The position numbers were made by a program, and so were the translations under genes. A stretch of DNA of 64,000 nt from Methylobacterium sp. WL1 (GTDB taxonomy: Bacteria > Pseudomonadota > Alphaproteobacteria > Rhizobiales > Beijerinckiaceae): assembly GCF_008000895.1 (NCBI RefSeq), contig NZ_CP042823.1, forward strand, positions 4,567,001 through 4,631,000, read 5' to 3'. Positions 16,376 through 24,969 of the stretch are shown in pieces. Below the pieces are notes generated by a model. That model saw only the letters and a program-made list of their open reading frames with translations, was not told the DNA's origin and did no database searches. Position 1 is the first letter of the stretch. Each line of letters starts with the position of its first letter.

Positions 16376-18334
16376 ATGCCGATGGACGAAGCCACCGCCC
16401 CACGCCCGCCAGCCCAGGTGCCGCCGCCTTTGGTGCCAGGGCTACGCGGCTTGCTCACCCTCGCCGTCGGCGTCGTGCTGATCGCCGCCCTCTACTTCGG
16501 ACGCGAGGTGTTCATCCCCCTAGTACTGGCGGTGCTCCTCAGTTTTGTCCTCGGGCCGGTCGTCAACCTACTCCGGAGGATCAAGCTCGGACGGGTTCCG
16601 TCGGTCATTGTCGCCGTCCTTCTCGCACTCGCCGTCATCGGCGGCTTCGGCGCGGTCATCGGCACCCAGGTCGCCGGGCTCGCCGGCAACCTGCCACAGT
16701 ACCAAGTGACGGTGCAAAAGAAGTTCGCTGGCTTGCAGCAGGGATGGCTCGGCGAGGCCAACCGGGTCATTCAGAAGTTCAACCATCAGGTTCACGACGC
16801 GACCCAGAAGGTCGACGCCGCCGGTACGGCAGCGTCGACGGGACCGGCCGGCGACACCCCGAAGGCGCAGCTCGTGCGGGTTCAGGAGCCCGAGATCTCA
16901 CCGCTGGCTCTGGCCGAAAAGGTGCTCGGTCCGATCTTCGAGCCGCTGACCACGGTCGGCATCGTGCTTGTCGTGGTCGTGTTCCTGCTGCTGCAGAGGG
17001 AGGACCTGCGCAACCGCATGATCCGCTTGTTCGGGTCGAGCGACCTGCACCGCACGACGGTGGCCATGGACGATGCGGCCGGTCGGCTCGGCACCTACTT
17101 CCTGGCCCAGCTCGGGATGAACGCTGCCTTCGGCATCATCATCGGTGTTGGCCTATGGCTGATCGGGGTGCCCAACCCCCTGCTGTGGGGTGTGTTCTCG
17201 GCGCTGATGCGGTTTGTGCCCTACATTGGCGCTTTCATCTCGGCCGTGTTTCCCCTCGCGCTCGCCGCCGCGGTCGACCCGGGCTGGACCATGGTCATCG
17301 CCACGGCCGTCTTGTTTCTGGTAGCCGAGCCCCTGTTCGGACAGGTGATCGAACCGCTTCTATACGGGCACTCGACCGGCCTCTCACCCTTCGCGGTGAT
17401 CGTCTCGACTCTGTTCTGGGGCTTCCTGTGGGGGCCCATCGGCCTGATCCTGGCCACGCCTTTCACGGTCTGTCTCGTGGTGCTCGGTCGCCACGTCGAC
17501 AGCCTGGAGTTCCTCGACATTATGCTCGGTGATCGGCCGCCACTGACGCCCGTGGAGAACTTCTATCAGCGCATGCTGGCCGGCGACCCAGACGAGGCGC
17601 GCGATCTCGGCGAAACCATGCTGAAGGAGCGTTCCCTGTCCTCTTACTACGACGAGGTTGCGCTCAAAGGTCTCCAACTGGCAGCCAACGACTATCAACG
17701 TGGGGTTGTCACGCCAGCGCAGCTGGAAAACATCCGCGCTTCGGCACGTTCCCTGGTCGAAGATTTTGAGGTGCACGAAGACGTCGAGCCTGCGGGAGAC
17801 GCTAAGGCGATGAACCCGAGCGAGACTCTGACCTTAGCTGAGCGAGCCCATCCCAGAAATGAAGCCGTGCCCGGGCAAGCGCCACTGCCAGAGGCGCTTC
17901 CCGAAGCGTGGAAAGGGGAGACGCCCGTGCTGTGTGTGGCAGGACGCGGCCCCCTCGACGAGGCCTCCTCGGCTATGCTGGCCCAACTGCTGCGCAAGCA
18001 CGGACTTGGAGCACGGGTCGCCGGTTACGAGGCTGTTTCACGCGACCGCATCCGCGAACTCGACCTGACCGGCGTGGCAATGGTGTGCATCTCCTACCTC
18101 GACATCTCCGGCAACCCGGCACACCTGCGCTACCTGCTGGAGCGGCTGAAGCGACGCGCACCAGACGTTCCGGTCCTAGTCGGCCTCTGGCCGGTGGGCG
18201 AGAAGGTACTCACCGATGCCAGCGTTGGACGCCAGGTCGGGGCCGACGCCTATGCGTCCTCGCTCCGGCAGGCCGTGGAGGCTTGCCTGGCCGCTGCCGG
18301 TGCAACTCAGGAGAGTCCCGCCCAGGCGGCATAG
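16376..18334 (+). CDS. AI-2E family transporter with a C-terminal B12-binding-like domain
   Basis: About 650 residues from ATG 16376 (AGGAG about 10 bases upstream; GTG 16340 is the alternative). Residues up to about 380 form the PerM/TqsA membrane domain: four N-terminal hydrophobic segments, a polar extracytoplasmic loop, then ALMRFVPYIGAFISAVFPLA and LLYGHSTGLSPFAVIVS, the family signature. A helical linker follows (PVENFYQRMLAGDPDEARDL). The last 150 residues (VLCVAGRGPLDEASSAMLAQ, VAMVCISYLDISGNPAHLRY, VGADAYASS) have the alternating beta-alpha pattern of a cobalamin-binding fold but lack the DxHxxG cobalamin motif. Usual family length is about 350, so the C-terminal half is an extra regulatory module of unknown ligand. 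Confidence 0.88.
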   Translation: MPMDEATAPRPPAQVPPPLVPGLRGLLTLAVGVVLIAALYFGREVFIPLVLAVLLSFVLGPVVNLLRRIKLGRVPSVIVAVLLALAVIGGFGAVIGTQVAGLAGNLPQYQVTVQKKFAGLQQGWLGEANRVIQKFNHQVHDATQKVDAAGTAASTGPAGDTPKAQLVRVQEPEISPLALAEKVLGPIFEPLTTVGIVLVVVVFLLLQREDLRNRMIRLFGSSDLHRTTVAMDDAAGRLGTYFLAQLGMNAAFGIIIGVGLWLIGVPNPLLWGVFSALMRFVPYIGAFISAVFPLALAAAVDPGWTMVIATAVLFLVAEPLFGQVIEPLLYGHSTGLSPFAVIVSTLFWGFLWGPIGLILATPFTVCLVVLGRHVDSLEFLDIMLGDRPPLTPVENFYQRMLAGDPDEARDLGETMLKERSLSSYYDEVALKGLQLAANDYQRGVVTPAQLENIRASARSLVEDFEVHEDVEPAGDAKAMNPSETLTLAERAHPRNEAVPGQAPLPEALPEAWKGETPVLCVAGRGPLDEASSAMLAQLLRKHGLGARVAGYEAVSRDRIRELDLTGVAMVCISYLDISGNPAHLRYLLERLKRRAPDVPVLVGLWPVGEKVLTDASVGRQVGADAYASSLRQAVEACLAAAGATQESPAQAA

Positions 18335-18466
18335 GATTGCGGGGGGCAACCATCGATCAACCTAAACTGAGAGCATATCCCATCCTAGACGAGCGCTGCG
18401 TTGCCCGGAGCCTCGCCTGTCGAGACGATTGAGGCCGATCAAGCTGGCACCGACGGGGGCTGAGCA

Positions 18467-18700
18467 GTGGCTAAACGGAGAGTGACGTCCGCCGGGTGTA
18501 CCTTGTCGCCAGAGCTCCTAGCCGCCCTACGGGCTATTGCTGCCACCCCTGGCGACCTTCGGATGTCCGCGCACCCGACCTCGATGCCCATTTTGCTAAT
18601 GATGGGCCTGATCCGGATGTGCGAACGCTGGGATCCCACCTGGATATTGACCGCCGCGGGGAACCAGATCGTGACCGATATCGGCTCGGACGAAGCGTAA
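18467..18700 (+). CDS. Small winged-helix-like protein
   Basis: 77 residues, GTG start. LSPELLAALRAIAATPGDLR, then LMMGLIRMCERWDPTWILTAAGNQIV, gives the helix-helix-wing pattern seen also in 46290-46556 (DGPIV...EEWTITDEGRRA). DNA binding is an inference from pattern only. No neighbour in operon. Confidence 0.55.
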   Translation: MAKRRVTSAGCTLSPELLAALRAIAATPGDLRMSAHPTSMPILLMMGLIRMCERWDPTWILTAAGNQIVTDIGSDEA

Positions 18701-18974
18701 GGACCTGAACTTGATCAGCTTGGCCGCAATAATGTCCGAGAAGGGTGGTGAGTGAACCTTGGCCTTACGTCCCAAACCGTACGCTCCGCCATGCGCTGGG
18801 CCTCACTGCAGGCGCGGTTTGGGGCATCCGAGAAAGCGAGCCTTCGCTGTGTCGGTTGTTGCCCGTTGGCTACGCTCGTGTCGCAACTCTGCACTGCAAG
18901 CACGGGAAGGCCGCTTAATCCGTGCCGGCATGCAATAAAGGCCGATCCGACGATGGAGAGGTTTGGACTGCGGA

Positions 18975-19850
18975 ATGACGAGAGCTGGGCTTATCCGAGC
19001 GATCCATATCGCTGCCATTGCCGCTTCGCTTACCTACGGGTTGGCCGGCATCACCGCGCAGGCCGGCTCATCAGCACAACCTGGACAGACCGTGGGGCAA
19101 GCCCCGGGCGCGCCATTGCCGATCGGGCTCTACTTCATCGACACGTCCAGTTTCGGCTCGCGCGATATCACCCCACGCGGCACCGACTCGAACATCAACC
19201 TGCCGTCCTTCATCTGGGCGACACCGGCTGAGGTGGTCGGCGGCCGGCTGCAGCTCGTTGTGTTACAGCCAATCACAGCTTCGAGCACGCGAGGCGCGGC
19301 GTACCAAAGCGGGTTCGGCCAGACGCTGCTCGCTGCGCAGGTGGCCTGGAAGCTCGGCAACAACCTCAACTTCAGCTACCTGCTTGGGGCGTACCTACCC
19401 AGCGAGACCAAGATCGTCATCCAAAATCCGGTTCTGCACCAACGTTTCGCGATCACTTACAATGGCGATGGCTGGAACCTGACAGGCAACTTCCTGTACG
19501 GTACCTTCTTCGATACGCGGTCGGCCGGCGGTACTTACTACCCCGACTTCCTCAATCTCGACCTTACGGCCACCAAGCATTTCGGCAAGTGGGAAATCGG
19601 GCCGGTAGCCTTCGGATCGACCGACCTTCCGACCAACAATCCGTCCTATGCCCGGCAGGGCCAGTTCGCTGTGGGCGGCCTTGTGGGATACAACTTCGGC
19701 CCGGTCAACCTTCAAGCCTACGTCACGCGGGACGTCGTTCAGCGCAACTACGCCGGACTTGAAACTCGCGGCTGGTTGCGCGCCACGGTGCCGATCTACC
19801 AGGACCAAGGTGAACTTCCTGAGCCGAGCCCCATCCTGCGCAAGTTTTGA
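18975..19850 (+). CDS. Outer-membrane channel of the MetA-pathway (phenol degradation) type
   Basis: 291 residues from ATG 18975. Signal peptide (LIRAIHIAAIAASLTYGLAG...A-QAG), then about 260 residues of alternating strands: PIGLYFIDTSSFGSRDITPR near the N-terminus, FGQTLLAAQVAWKLGNNLNF, YPDFLNLDLTATKHFGKWEI and a terminal GWLRATVPIYQ. This layout matches the Phenol_MetA_deg / SphA-like outer-membrane beta-barrel family. The substrate is unknown and no catabolic genes are adjacent. Confidence 0.75.
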   Translation: MTRAGLIRAIHIAAIAASLTYGLAGITAQAGSSAQPGQTVGQAPGAPLPIGLYFIDTSSFGSRDITPRGTDSNINLPSFIWATPAEVVGGRLQLVVLQPITASSTRGAAYQSGFGQTLLAAQVAWKLGNNLNFSYLLGAYLPSETKIVIQNPVLHQRFAITYNGDGWNLTGNFLYGTFFDTRSAGGTYYPDFLNLDLTATKHFGKWEIGPVAFGSTDLPTNNPSYARQGQFAVGGLVGYNFGPVNLQAYVTRDVVQRNYAGLETRGWLRATVPIYQDQGELPEPSPILRKF

Positions 19851-20166
19851 AACCGTCCCGGACGCGCGTGGTGATGAGCGTTCTCTCCTGCGATGGATGC
19901 ATGAACGTCCCTGGCAGGTTTGCCCATGTTTGAACCGATCGGCTCAGCCAGAACTCAGGACCGTGTATCACGGCGCACCTCGTTCCGTAGCGTGTCCTTA
20001 TGCAGGCGCATGACCGTCGGAAAAACGACCGGATACCCGACACCACTAAGTTATGCGCTCTGCGCAGGTGCCGCCTTCGCAAGGAGTGCCGGCATGGATG
20101 CGGCTTGGAATGACTGGTCGGGGTGGCAAGCGGACCCTGGCCTACCGCCTCGAAGCGGACGATGGC
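19851..20166. other. Convergent intergenic region, nothing recognised
   Basis: Between the ends of the MetA-type channel gene and the minus-strand hybrid kinase. No gene, hairpin or repeat seen. Confidence 0.4.
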
Positions 20167-21939
20167 TTAGGATCGGGCCGTCTTCTCCTTGTCGCCCTCA
20201 ATCATCGACCGGATGCGCGAGGCCATCTCTTCGATCGAAAACGGCTTAGTCAGCACCGCCATCCCAGGGGCGAGGTGTCCGTTGCCAAGGATCGCGTTCT
20301 CCGCGTAGCCGGTGATGAACAGAACCTTCAGATCGGGCCGCGACACCCGGGCCGCGTCCGCCATCTGTCGCCCGTTCATGCCCCCGGGGAGGCCCACGTC
20401 GGTCACGAGTAGGTCGATGCGCACGTCCGATTGCAGCACCTTCAGGCCCGCCGCGCTGTCGCTTGCTTCAATAGCGAGGTAGCCAAGGTCTTCGAGGATT
20501 TCGGTGACGAGCATCCGCACGGACGGCTCGTCGTCCACCACCAGAACGGTCTCGCCCTGCTCAGAGCGGGGTAAAGCGGCGAGCAGGGCGGTCGGATCAT
20601 CGACAGCGATGTCGCCGTAGTGGCGCGGCAGGTATAGGCAGACCGTCGTTCCCTCGCCGACCTCGGAATAGATCCGCACCTGTCCGCCCGATTGCTGGGC
20701 GAAGCCGTAGATCATCGATAGGCCAAGCCCGGTGCCCTCGCCGATGGGCTTCGTCGTGAAGAACGGCTCGAACACCCGGGCGATCACTTCGGGAGGCATG
20801 CCGGTGCCGGTGTCGGTGACGCAGAGTGAGAGGTACTGGCCCTCGGGAATGACGTGCTTAATCGCAGCTGGCCGATCCAGCCACTTGTTGGCGGTCTCGA
20901 TGGTGATGCGCCCGCCATCCGGCATCGCGTCGCGCGCATTGATGCACAGGTTTAGCAGCGCATTCTCAAGCTGCGGGGGATCGACCAGCGCGGGCCAGAG
21001 CCCGGATGCACCGACCACCTCGACCAGAATGCCCGGTCCGACTGTGCGCTGGATCATCTCGTGCATGCCGGCGACGAGCCGGTTCACGTCGATGGGCTTG
21101 GGATCGAGCGTCTGGCGACGTGAGAACGCCAACAGGCGATGCGTCAGGGCGGCGGCGCGTTTCGCCGCCCCTTGAGCAACGGTCATGTACCGATCGACGT
21201 CGGTTAGGCGGCCCTGCTGCATGCGGCTCTGCATGAGTTCGAGCGAGCCCAAGATGCCCGCGAGCAGGTTGTTGAAGTCGTGAGCGAGGCCGCCGGTGAG
21301 CTGACCCACCGCCTCCATCTTCTGCGCCTGGCGCAACGCCTCCTCGATGCGCTCGCGCTCCTCGCCCTGCTGCTTGAGCTGCGCGTTGGCCTCGGCCAGT
21401 TCGTGCAGGTGCTGGCGCTGCTCGGTCAGGTCGGTAAGTACGCCGCACAACAGGGCCACGCCGTCGCCCCGGCTCAGACGGCTGAGCGAGAGATTGGCCG
21501 GCAGGTGCGATCCGGTGCCAGAGCGCAGGCAGACCTCGCCGCGGGCCGCACCGTTGCGGTCGGCGTGCGCCAACAAGCGCGTCAAGACCGGACGATCCGC
21601 CTCGTGGACGAAGGCGCCGAGCGGCTGCCCGATCAGCGCCTCCGGTGGGTGCGCGAGCATCGCCGCGACGCGCGGGTTGCAGTACAGCAGAGCCCCATCC
21701 GAACTGAGGGTGAACGCCCCCTCCTGGATCTGCTCGATCAGCACGCGGTAGGGCCGGTCGGCGTTCTCCAGGGTGTAGACCAAACGCTCCTGGTTCGGCC
21801 CTTCCACCACCACGGCGTCGAAGTCGCCGCGGCGGATCGCGGCCAGCGTCTCCTCGCTCTCTTCCAGCTGCGCCTCCAACTCGTGGATGCGGGCACGAGC
21901 TACGTCGAGAACGGTCGGATCAGCGCCCGGGCTCATCAC
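20167..21939 (-). CDS. Hybrid histidine kinase linked to the kai genes
   Basis: 590 residues. An N-terminal coiled coil (ARIHELEAQLEESEETLAAI) precedes a PAS domain (about 65-175), a second coiled coil, HisKA with H220 in GGLAHDFNNLL, HATPase_c (LCINARDAMP, DTGTGMP, GTGLGLSM) and a C-terminal receiver with D514 in LLVTDVGLPGG. No membrane segment. The gene overlaps the second kaiB by 20 bp, so it is co-translated with the clock proteins and is the likely output kinase, the place SasA holds in cyanobacteria. It lacks the KaiB-like sensor domain of SasA. Start may be the second ATG, one codon on. Confidence 0.92.
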   Translation of the reverse strand: MMSPGADPTVLDVARARIHELEAQLEESEETLAAIRRGDFDAVVVEGPNQERLVYTLENADRPYRVLIEQIQEGAFTLSSDGALLYCNPRVAAMLAHPPEALIGQPLGAFVHEADRPVLTRLLAHADRNGAARGEVCLRSGTGSHLPANLSLSRLSRGDGVALLCGVLTDLTEQRQHLHELAEANAQLKQQGEERERIEEALRQAQKMEAVGQLTGGLAHDFNNLLAGILGSLELMQSRMQQGRLTDVDRYMTVAQGAAKRAAALTHRLLAFSRRQTLDPKPIDVNRLVAGMHEMIQRTVGPGILVEVVGASGLWPALVDPPQLENALLNLCINARDAMPDGGRITIETANKWLDRPAAIKHVIPEGQYLSLCVTDTGTGMPPEVIARVFEPFFTTKPIGEGTGLGLSMIYGFAQQSGGQVRIYSEVGEGTTVCLYLPRHYGDIAVDDPTALLAALPRSEQGETVLVVDDEPSVRMLVTEILEDLGYLAIEASDSAAGLKVLQSDVRIDLLVTDVGLPGGMNGRQMADAARVSRPDLKVLFITGYAENAILGNGHLAPGMAVLTKPFSIEEMASRIRSMIEGDKEKTARS

Positions 21940-22252
21940 CGTCTCCGGGGAACGAGAAGATGCCGAGGCCGCGCAGCGCCCGCGCCTCGTCCGAGAGGTC
22001 GCCGATGATCCGGCGCACCGGGGGCGGCGTCAGCTTCAGCAGGGTCGGCGCCGCCACGACCTGATCGGCCTCGGCCAACTCCGGTTGCTGGTAGATGTCG
22101 ACGATGACCAGGCTGAAGCGGCCGGCGAGGTGGCGCCGGCAGATCCGATGCAAGTTCTCGATCGTTCGCTGCGAGCGTGGGCTCGTGCCGGCGATGAACA
22201 GGCGCAGTTGGTATTCGGCCGGGCTCGGCGCGTCTGGCCCACCCGGGCTCAA
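21920..22252 (-). CDS. KaiB-like protein (second, divergent copy)
   Basis: 110 residues. [60 protein letters not shown] keep the KaiB thioredoxin-like core, including the cis-Pro context PTLLKL and the RxIIGDLS end. It is more divergent than the first copy: VVAAPT replaces ILAIPT, and the tail is acidic. It overlaps the first kaiB by 4 bp and the kinase by 20 bp. Probably a fold-switching KaiC partner or a competitor of the first copy; this is inference. Confidence 0.92.
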   Translation of the reverse strand: MSPGGPDAPSPAEYQLRLFIAGTSPRSQRTIENLHRICRRHLAGRFSLVIVDIYQQPELAEADQVVAAPTLLKLTPPPVRRIIGDLSDEARALRGLGIFSFPGDGDEPGR

Positions 22253-22593
22253 GACGCAGCGGGATCGCGCGGACGGATGTCGAGGCCGACGAGCACCTTC
22301 TCGGTGTTCGAGAGGTCGCCGATGATCCGCTTCAGCGGGGCCGGCAAGCGGCGCACCAGGGTCGGGATCGCCAGGATCTGATCGCCCGCGGCGAGCTGCG
22401 GGTTCTTCAACAGGTCGATCACCTCGATGTCGTAGCGACCGGCGAGGTGCTGCTCGCAGACGCGCTTGAGGTTAGCCAGCGCCGTCATCGACTTCTGCGT
22501 CTGACCGGCGACGTACAGGCGCAAGTGATACTGCCCCGGGTCGCCATCCTCCTCGGAGACGGGATCAGCGATGGGTGAGATGCGCTCACTCAT
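22249..22593 (-). CDS. kaiB: Circadian clock protein KaiB
   Basis: 114 residues. A short acidic N-terminal extension precedes the canonical core [74 protein letters not shown]. All the features of metamorphic KaiB are present. In known systems KaiB binds the CI ring of KaiC after fold switching. ATGA overlap with kaiC (22590-22593) indicates translational coupling. Confidence 0.95.
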   Translation of the reverse strand: MSERISPIADPVSEEDGDPGQYHLRLYVAGQTQKSMTALANLKRVCEQHLAGRYDIEVIDLLKNPQLAAGDQILAIPTLVRRLPAPLKRIIGDLSNTEKVLVGLDIRPRDPAAS

Positions 22594-24281
22594 TCGGCCG
22601 CGCTCCTGCGTCGAGCGATGTCGGAGCGGCCGCCAGCCAGCTGCGTCTCGCGTTGGGCATCCTCATCGAGGAGCAGGGTCTCTTCCTCCTCGGCCGTCTC
22701 CAGGCTCGCCCGCAGCTCAGCGATCTGGCGCTCGATCGACTGACGTCGCCGCACCACCTCACGCTTGCGCCGTTCGTTCTCCTGTTGACGGCGCAGCGCA
22801 GCGGCTTCCTCCTGTGCCTCCTGGACGATGCGTGCGGTCCCGGTGAGCACGCCAGCCGGCCCGATGTAGGCGTCGACGAGCTTCAGCCCGGTCGTCGCCA
22901 TCTGGAACTCCCGGACCTGGTTCGAGTGGCTCATGCCGCGAGCCTTGATCACGTAGAGCGTGCGCGAGCGCTCGCCGTTGGCCTCGATGTCCTGGAGTTT
23001 GATCCACCCATCCATCAGCGAGGACAGGCCGAGGTCGCCGGCCTGACCGAAGGCGCCGTCTGTGCGTAGGCTGGTGAACACCGCGGTGATGCCGCGGCTC
23101 TTGAGCATGTCGACCATGCGCAGCAGCGTGGCCTGCAGTTCGACCTCCGGGCCGCGCAGAGCCGAGATCGGGTCGATCACCACGAGGTGGGGCCGGAACT
23201 GCTCGATGTCCCGGTGCATCCGCGCGAGATGCATCTCCAGCCCGTACAAGGTCGGGCGGGCGGCCTCGAACCGCAGAAGGCCACTGTCGACGTGCCGTGA
23301 CAGATCGAGCCCGACCGAGCGAGCGTTGCGGCAGATCTGCTCGCCGCTCTCCTCAAACACGAACGAAAGGCAGCGCTCGCCCCGGGCGCAGGCCGCCTCG
23401 ACCATGTGGGCGCTGATCGTGGTCTTGCCGGTCCCGGCCGAGCCCGAGACCAACACGCTGGATCCGCGGTACAGGCCGCCGGGCCCGAACATCGCGTCGA
23501 GGCTCTCGATACCGGTCGAGACGACCTCATCCGACACCTCGTAGCTGAGGTCGGCGGCGGTGACGGGCAGGACGCTGATGCCCTGCTCGTCGATCAGGAA
23601 CGGGTACTCGTTAGTGCCGTGCGCCGAACCGCGATACTTCACGATGCGCAGGCGCCGCGTGGTGATCTGGTCCTCGACCCGATTGTCGAGCAAGACCACA
23701 CAGTCCGAGACGTACTCCTCCAGGCCCTGTCGAGTGAGCTGGCCCTCACCGCGCTCGCCGGTGATGATCGCGGTGAGCCCGCGATCCTTGAGCCAACCGA
23801 ACAGACGGCGTAGTTCGGATCGCAGGATGGCAGCGTCGCTCAGGCCGGCGAACAGGGTCTCGATGGTGTCCAGCACGACGCGCTTAGCGCCGATCGTGTC
23901 GATGGCGTAGCCGAGGCGGATGAACAGGCCCTCGAGGTCGTACTCGCCGGTCTCCTCGATCTCGCTGCGCTCGACCTTGACGTGATCGATAGCGATCTTG
24001 CCCGCCGCCACGAGGCCGTCGAGGTCGTAGCCGAGGGAGGCGACGTTGGCCGCGAGGTCCTCGGCGCGCTCCTCGAAGCTCATGAACACGCCGGGTTCGT
24101 CGAACAGCGTCGCGCCGTTCACGAGGAAGGTTGTCGCAAACAGCGTCTTGCCGCAGCCGGCGGCGCCGCAGACGAGTGACGGTCGCCCTGCAGGCAGTCC
24201 GCCGTAGGTCACATCGTCGAAGCCGTCGATGCCGGTGCGTGCCTTCGGCAGGGTGGCGTGCGGTGAGGGGTCAATGGTCAC
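22590..24281 (-). CDS. kaiC: Circadian clock ATPase/kinase KaiC
   Basis: 563 residues with two RecA-like domains. CI: Walker A GAAGCGKT at 39-46 and the EE pair at 70-71 (SFEERAEDL). CII: Walker A GSAGTGKT at 280-287, EE at 310-311 (FEESGEQI), and SSLMDG at 420-425 where S431/T432 lie in the cyanobacterial protein. Residues about 483-545 form a long C-terminal coiled coil rich in Glu, Arg and Gln, as described for KaiC proteins of Rhodobacter type that assemble as stacked hexamers and work without KaiA. No kaiA is seen. ATPase and autokinase activity are expected from motifs. Confidence 0.95.
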   Translation of the reverse strand: MTIDPSPHATLPKARTGIDGFDDVTYGGLPAGRPSLVCGAAGCGKTLFATTFLVNGATLFDEPGVFMSFEERAEDLAANVASLGYDLDGLVAAGKIAIDHVKVERSEIEETGEYDLEGLFIRLGYAIDTIGAKRVVLDTIETLFAGLSDAAILRSELRRLFGWLKDRGLTAIITGERGEGQLTRQGLEEYVSDCVVLLDNRVEDQITTRRLRIVKYRGSAHGTNEYPFLIDEQGISVLPVTAADLSYEVSDEVVSTGIESLDAMFGPGGLYRGSSVLVSGSAGTGKTTISAHMVEAACARGERCLSFVFEESGEQICRNARSVGLDLSRHVDSGLLRFEAARPTLYGLEMHLARMHRDIEQFRPHLVVIDPISALRGPEVELQATLLRMVDMLKSRGITAVFTSLRTDGAFGQAGDLGLSSLMDGWIKLQDIEANGERSRTLYVIKARGMSHSNQVREFQMATTGLKLVDAYIGPAGVLTGTARIVQEAQEEAAALRRQQENERRKREVVRRRQSIERQIAELRASLETAEEEETLLLDEDAQRETQLAGGRSDIARRRSAAE

Positions 24282-24468
24282 GCGGCAGTTCCCTGGCCAG
24301 CCCAGCGCCGAGGTGCCCGCGTCCGGGGTGCTCGGGCGTCATCTCTGCGATGCGCTGGCGCAGGGCGGTCTCGATGAAGTTGGTGAGCGTGCGGTTATCC
24401 TGTCGCGCGCACTCTCGGGCGGCAGCCAGCACGGTCGGGTCGATCCGCAAGGCGAGAGGGGTCTTCAT
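24271..24468 (-). CDS. Ribbon-helix-helix regulator upstream of kaiC
   Basis: 65 residues from ATG 24468 (AGAAGG upstream; GTG 24474 possible). KTPLALRIDPTVLAAARECA is the strand plus first helix of an RHH/CopG fold and NRTLTNFIETALRQRI the second helix. The stop lies 11 bp inside kaiC, so it is the first gene of the clock operon and may autoregulate it. No toxin partner is adjacent. Confidence 0.8.
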   Translation of the reverse strand: MKTPLALRIDPTVLAAARECARQDNRTLTNFIETALRQRIAEMTPEHPGRGHLGAGLARELPRDH

Positions 24469-24969
24469 CGCCACCTTCTCCGATGCGGACGCAGGCCTCG
24501 CTTATCGTTTTGTATCGAGGACAGCAATACAGGCCACGCCACGCATGCGCGGAAGCGGAGCTGCCGCTGACGTGTTTGAGGGGCGGAGGGCGGCCTTGAA
24601 GAAGCGGGTACGCCCGATCTAATCACCGGGGGGCGCGCACCAGCACATCCTTCCGCCTGTGGCTCGGATGCGACGGTGCTCGACGACCGCCTGTGGACGA
24701 CGCGGAATACCCCTGATCGCTCAAGGTTCGAGGGTGAGCATGATGCTCCCATCCGATCCGGCTCGCACTCATGTTCGCCAGACCTCATGCCTTCGCCCTC
24801 TATCATCGCGAGCGCTTCGCCGTGCTCCTGTCCTCAGCCCTGTTCCTAGCCGGTGCGCTTCCATTGCTCTGGGCGGTGAGCTGATCGCAGTCTTCAGCAG
24901 CATGGAAGGGCTGCTTAAGACCCGCATGCTAAGGTTGCGCCAGAGTGGGCGCGATTGGGGGGATGCCTA
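24469..24969. other. Divergent promoter region between the kai operon and a diguanylate cyclase
   Basis: No gene supported; several overlapping open frames have shadow-like composition. The promoter of the kai operon should lie near 24480-24600 and that of the cyclase near 24850-24950. No clear -35/-10 elements were recognised. Confidence 0.45.

Noticed and set aside
16318..17532. 404-residue Arg-rich open frame inside the AI-2E-type gene
   Set aside because: Typical GC-rich shadow frame of a well-recognised transporter gene.
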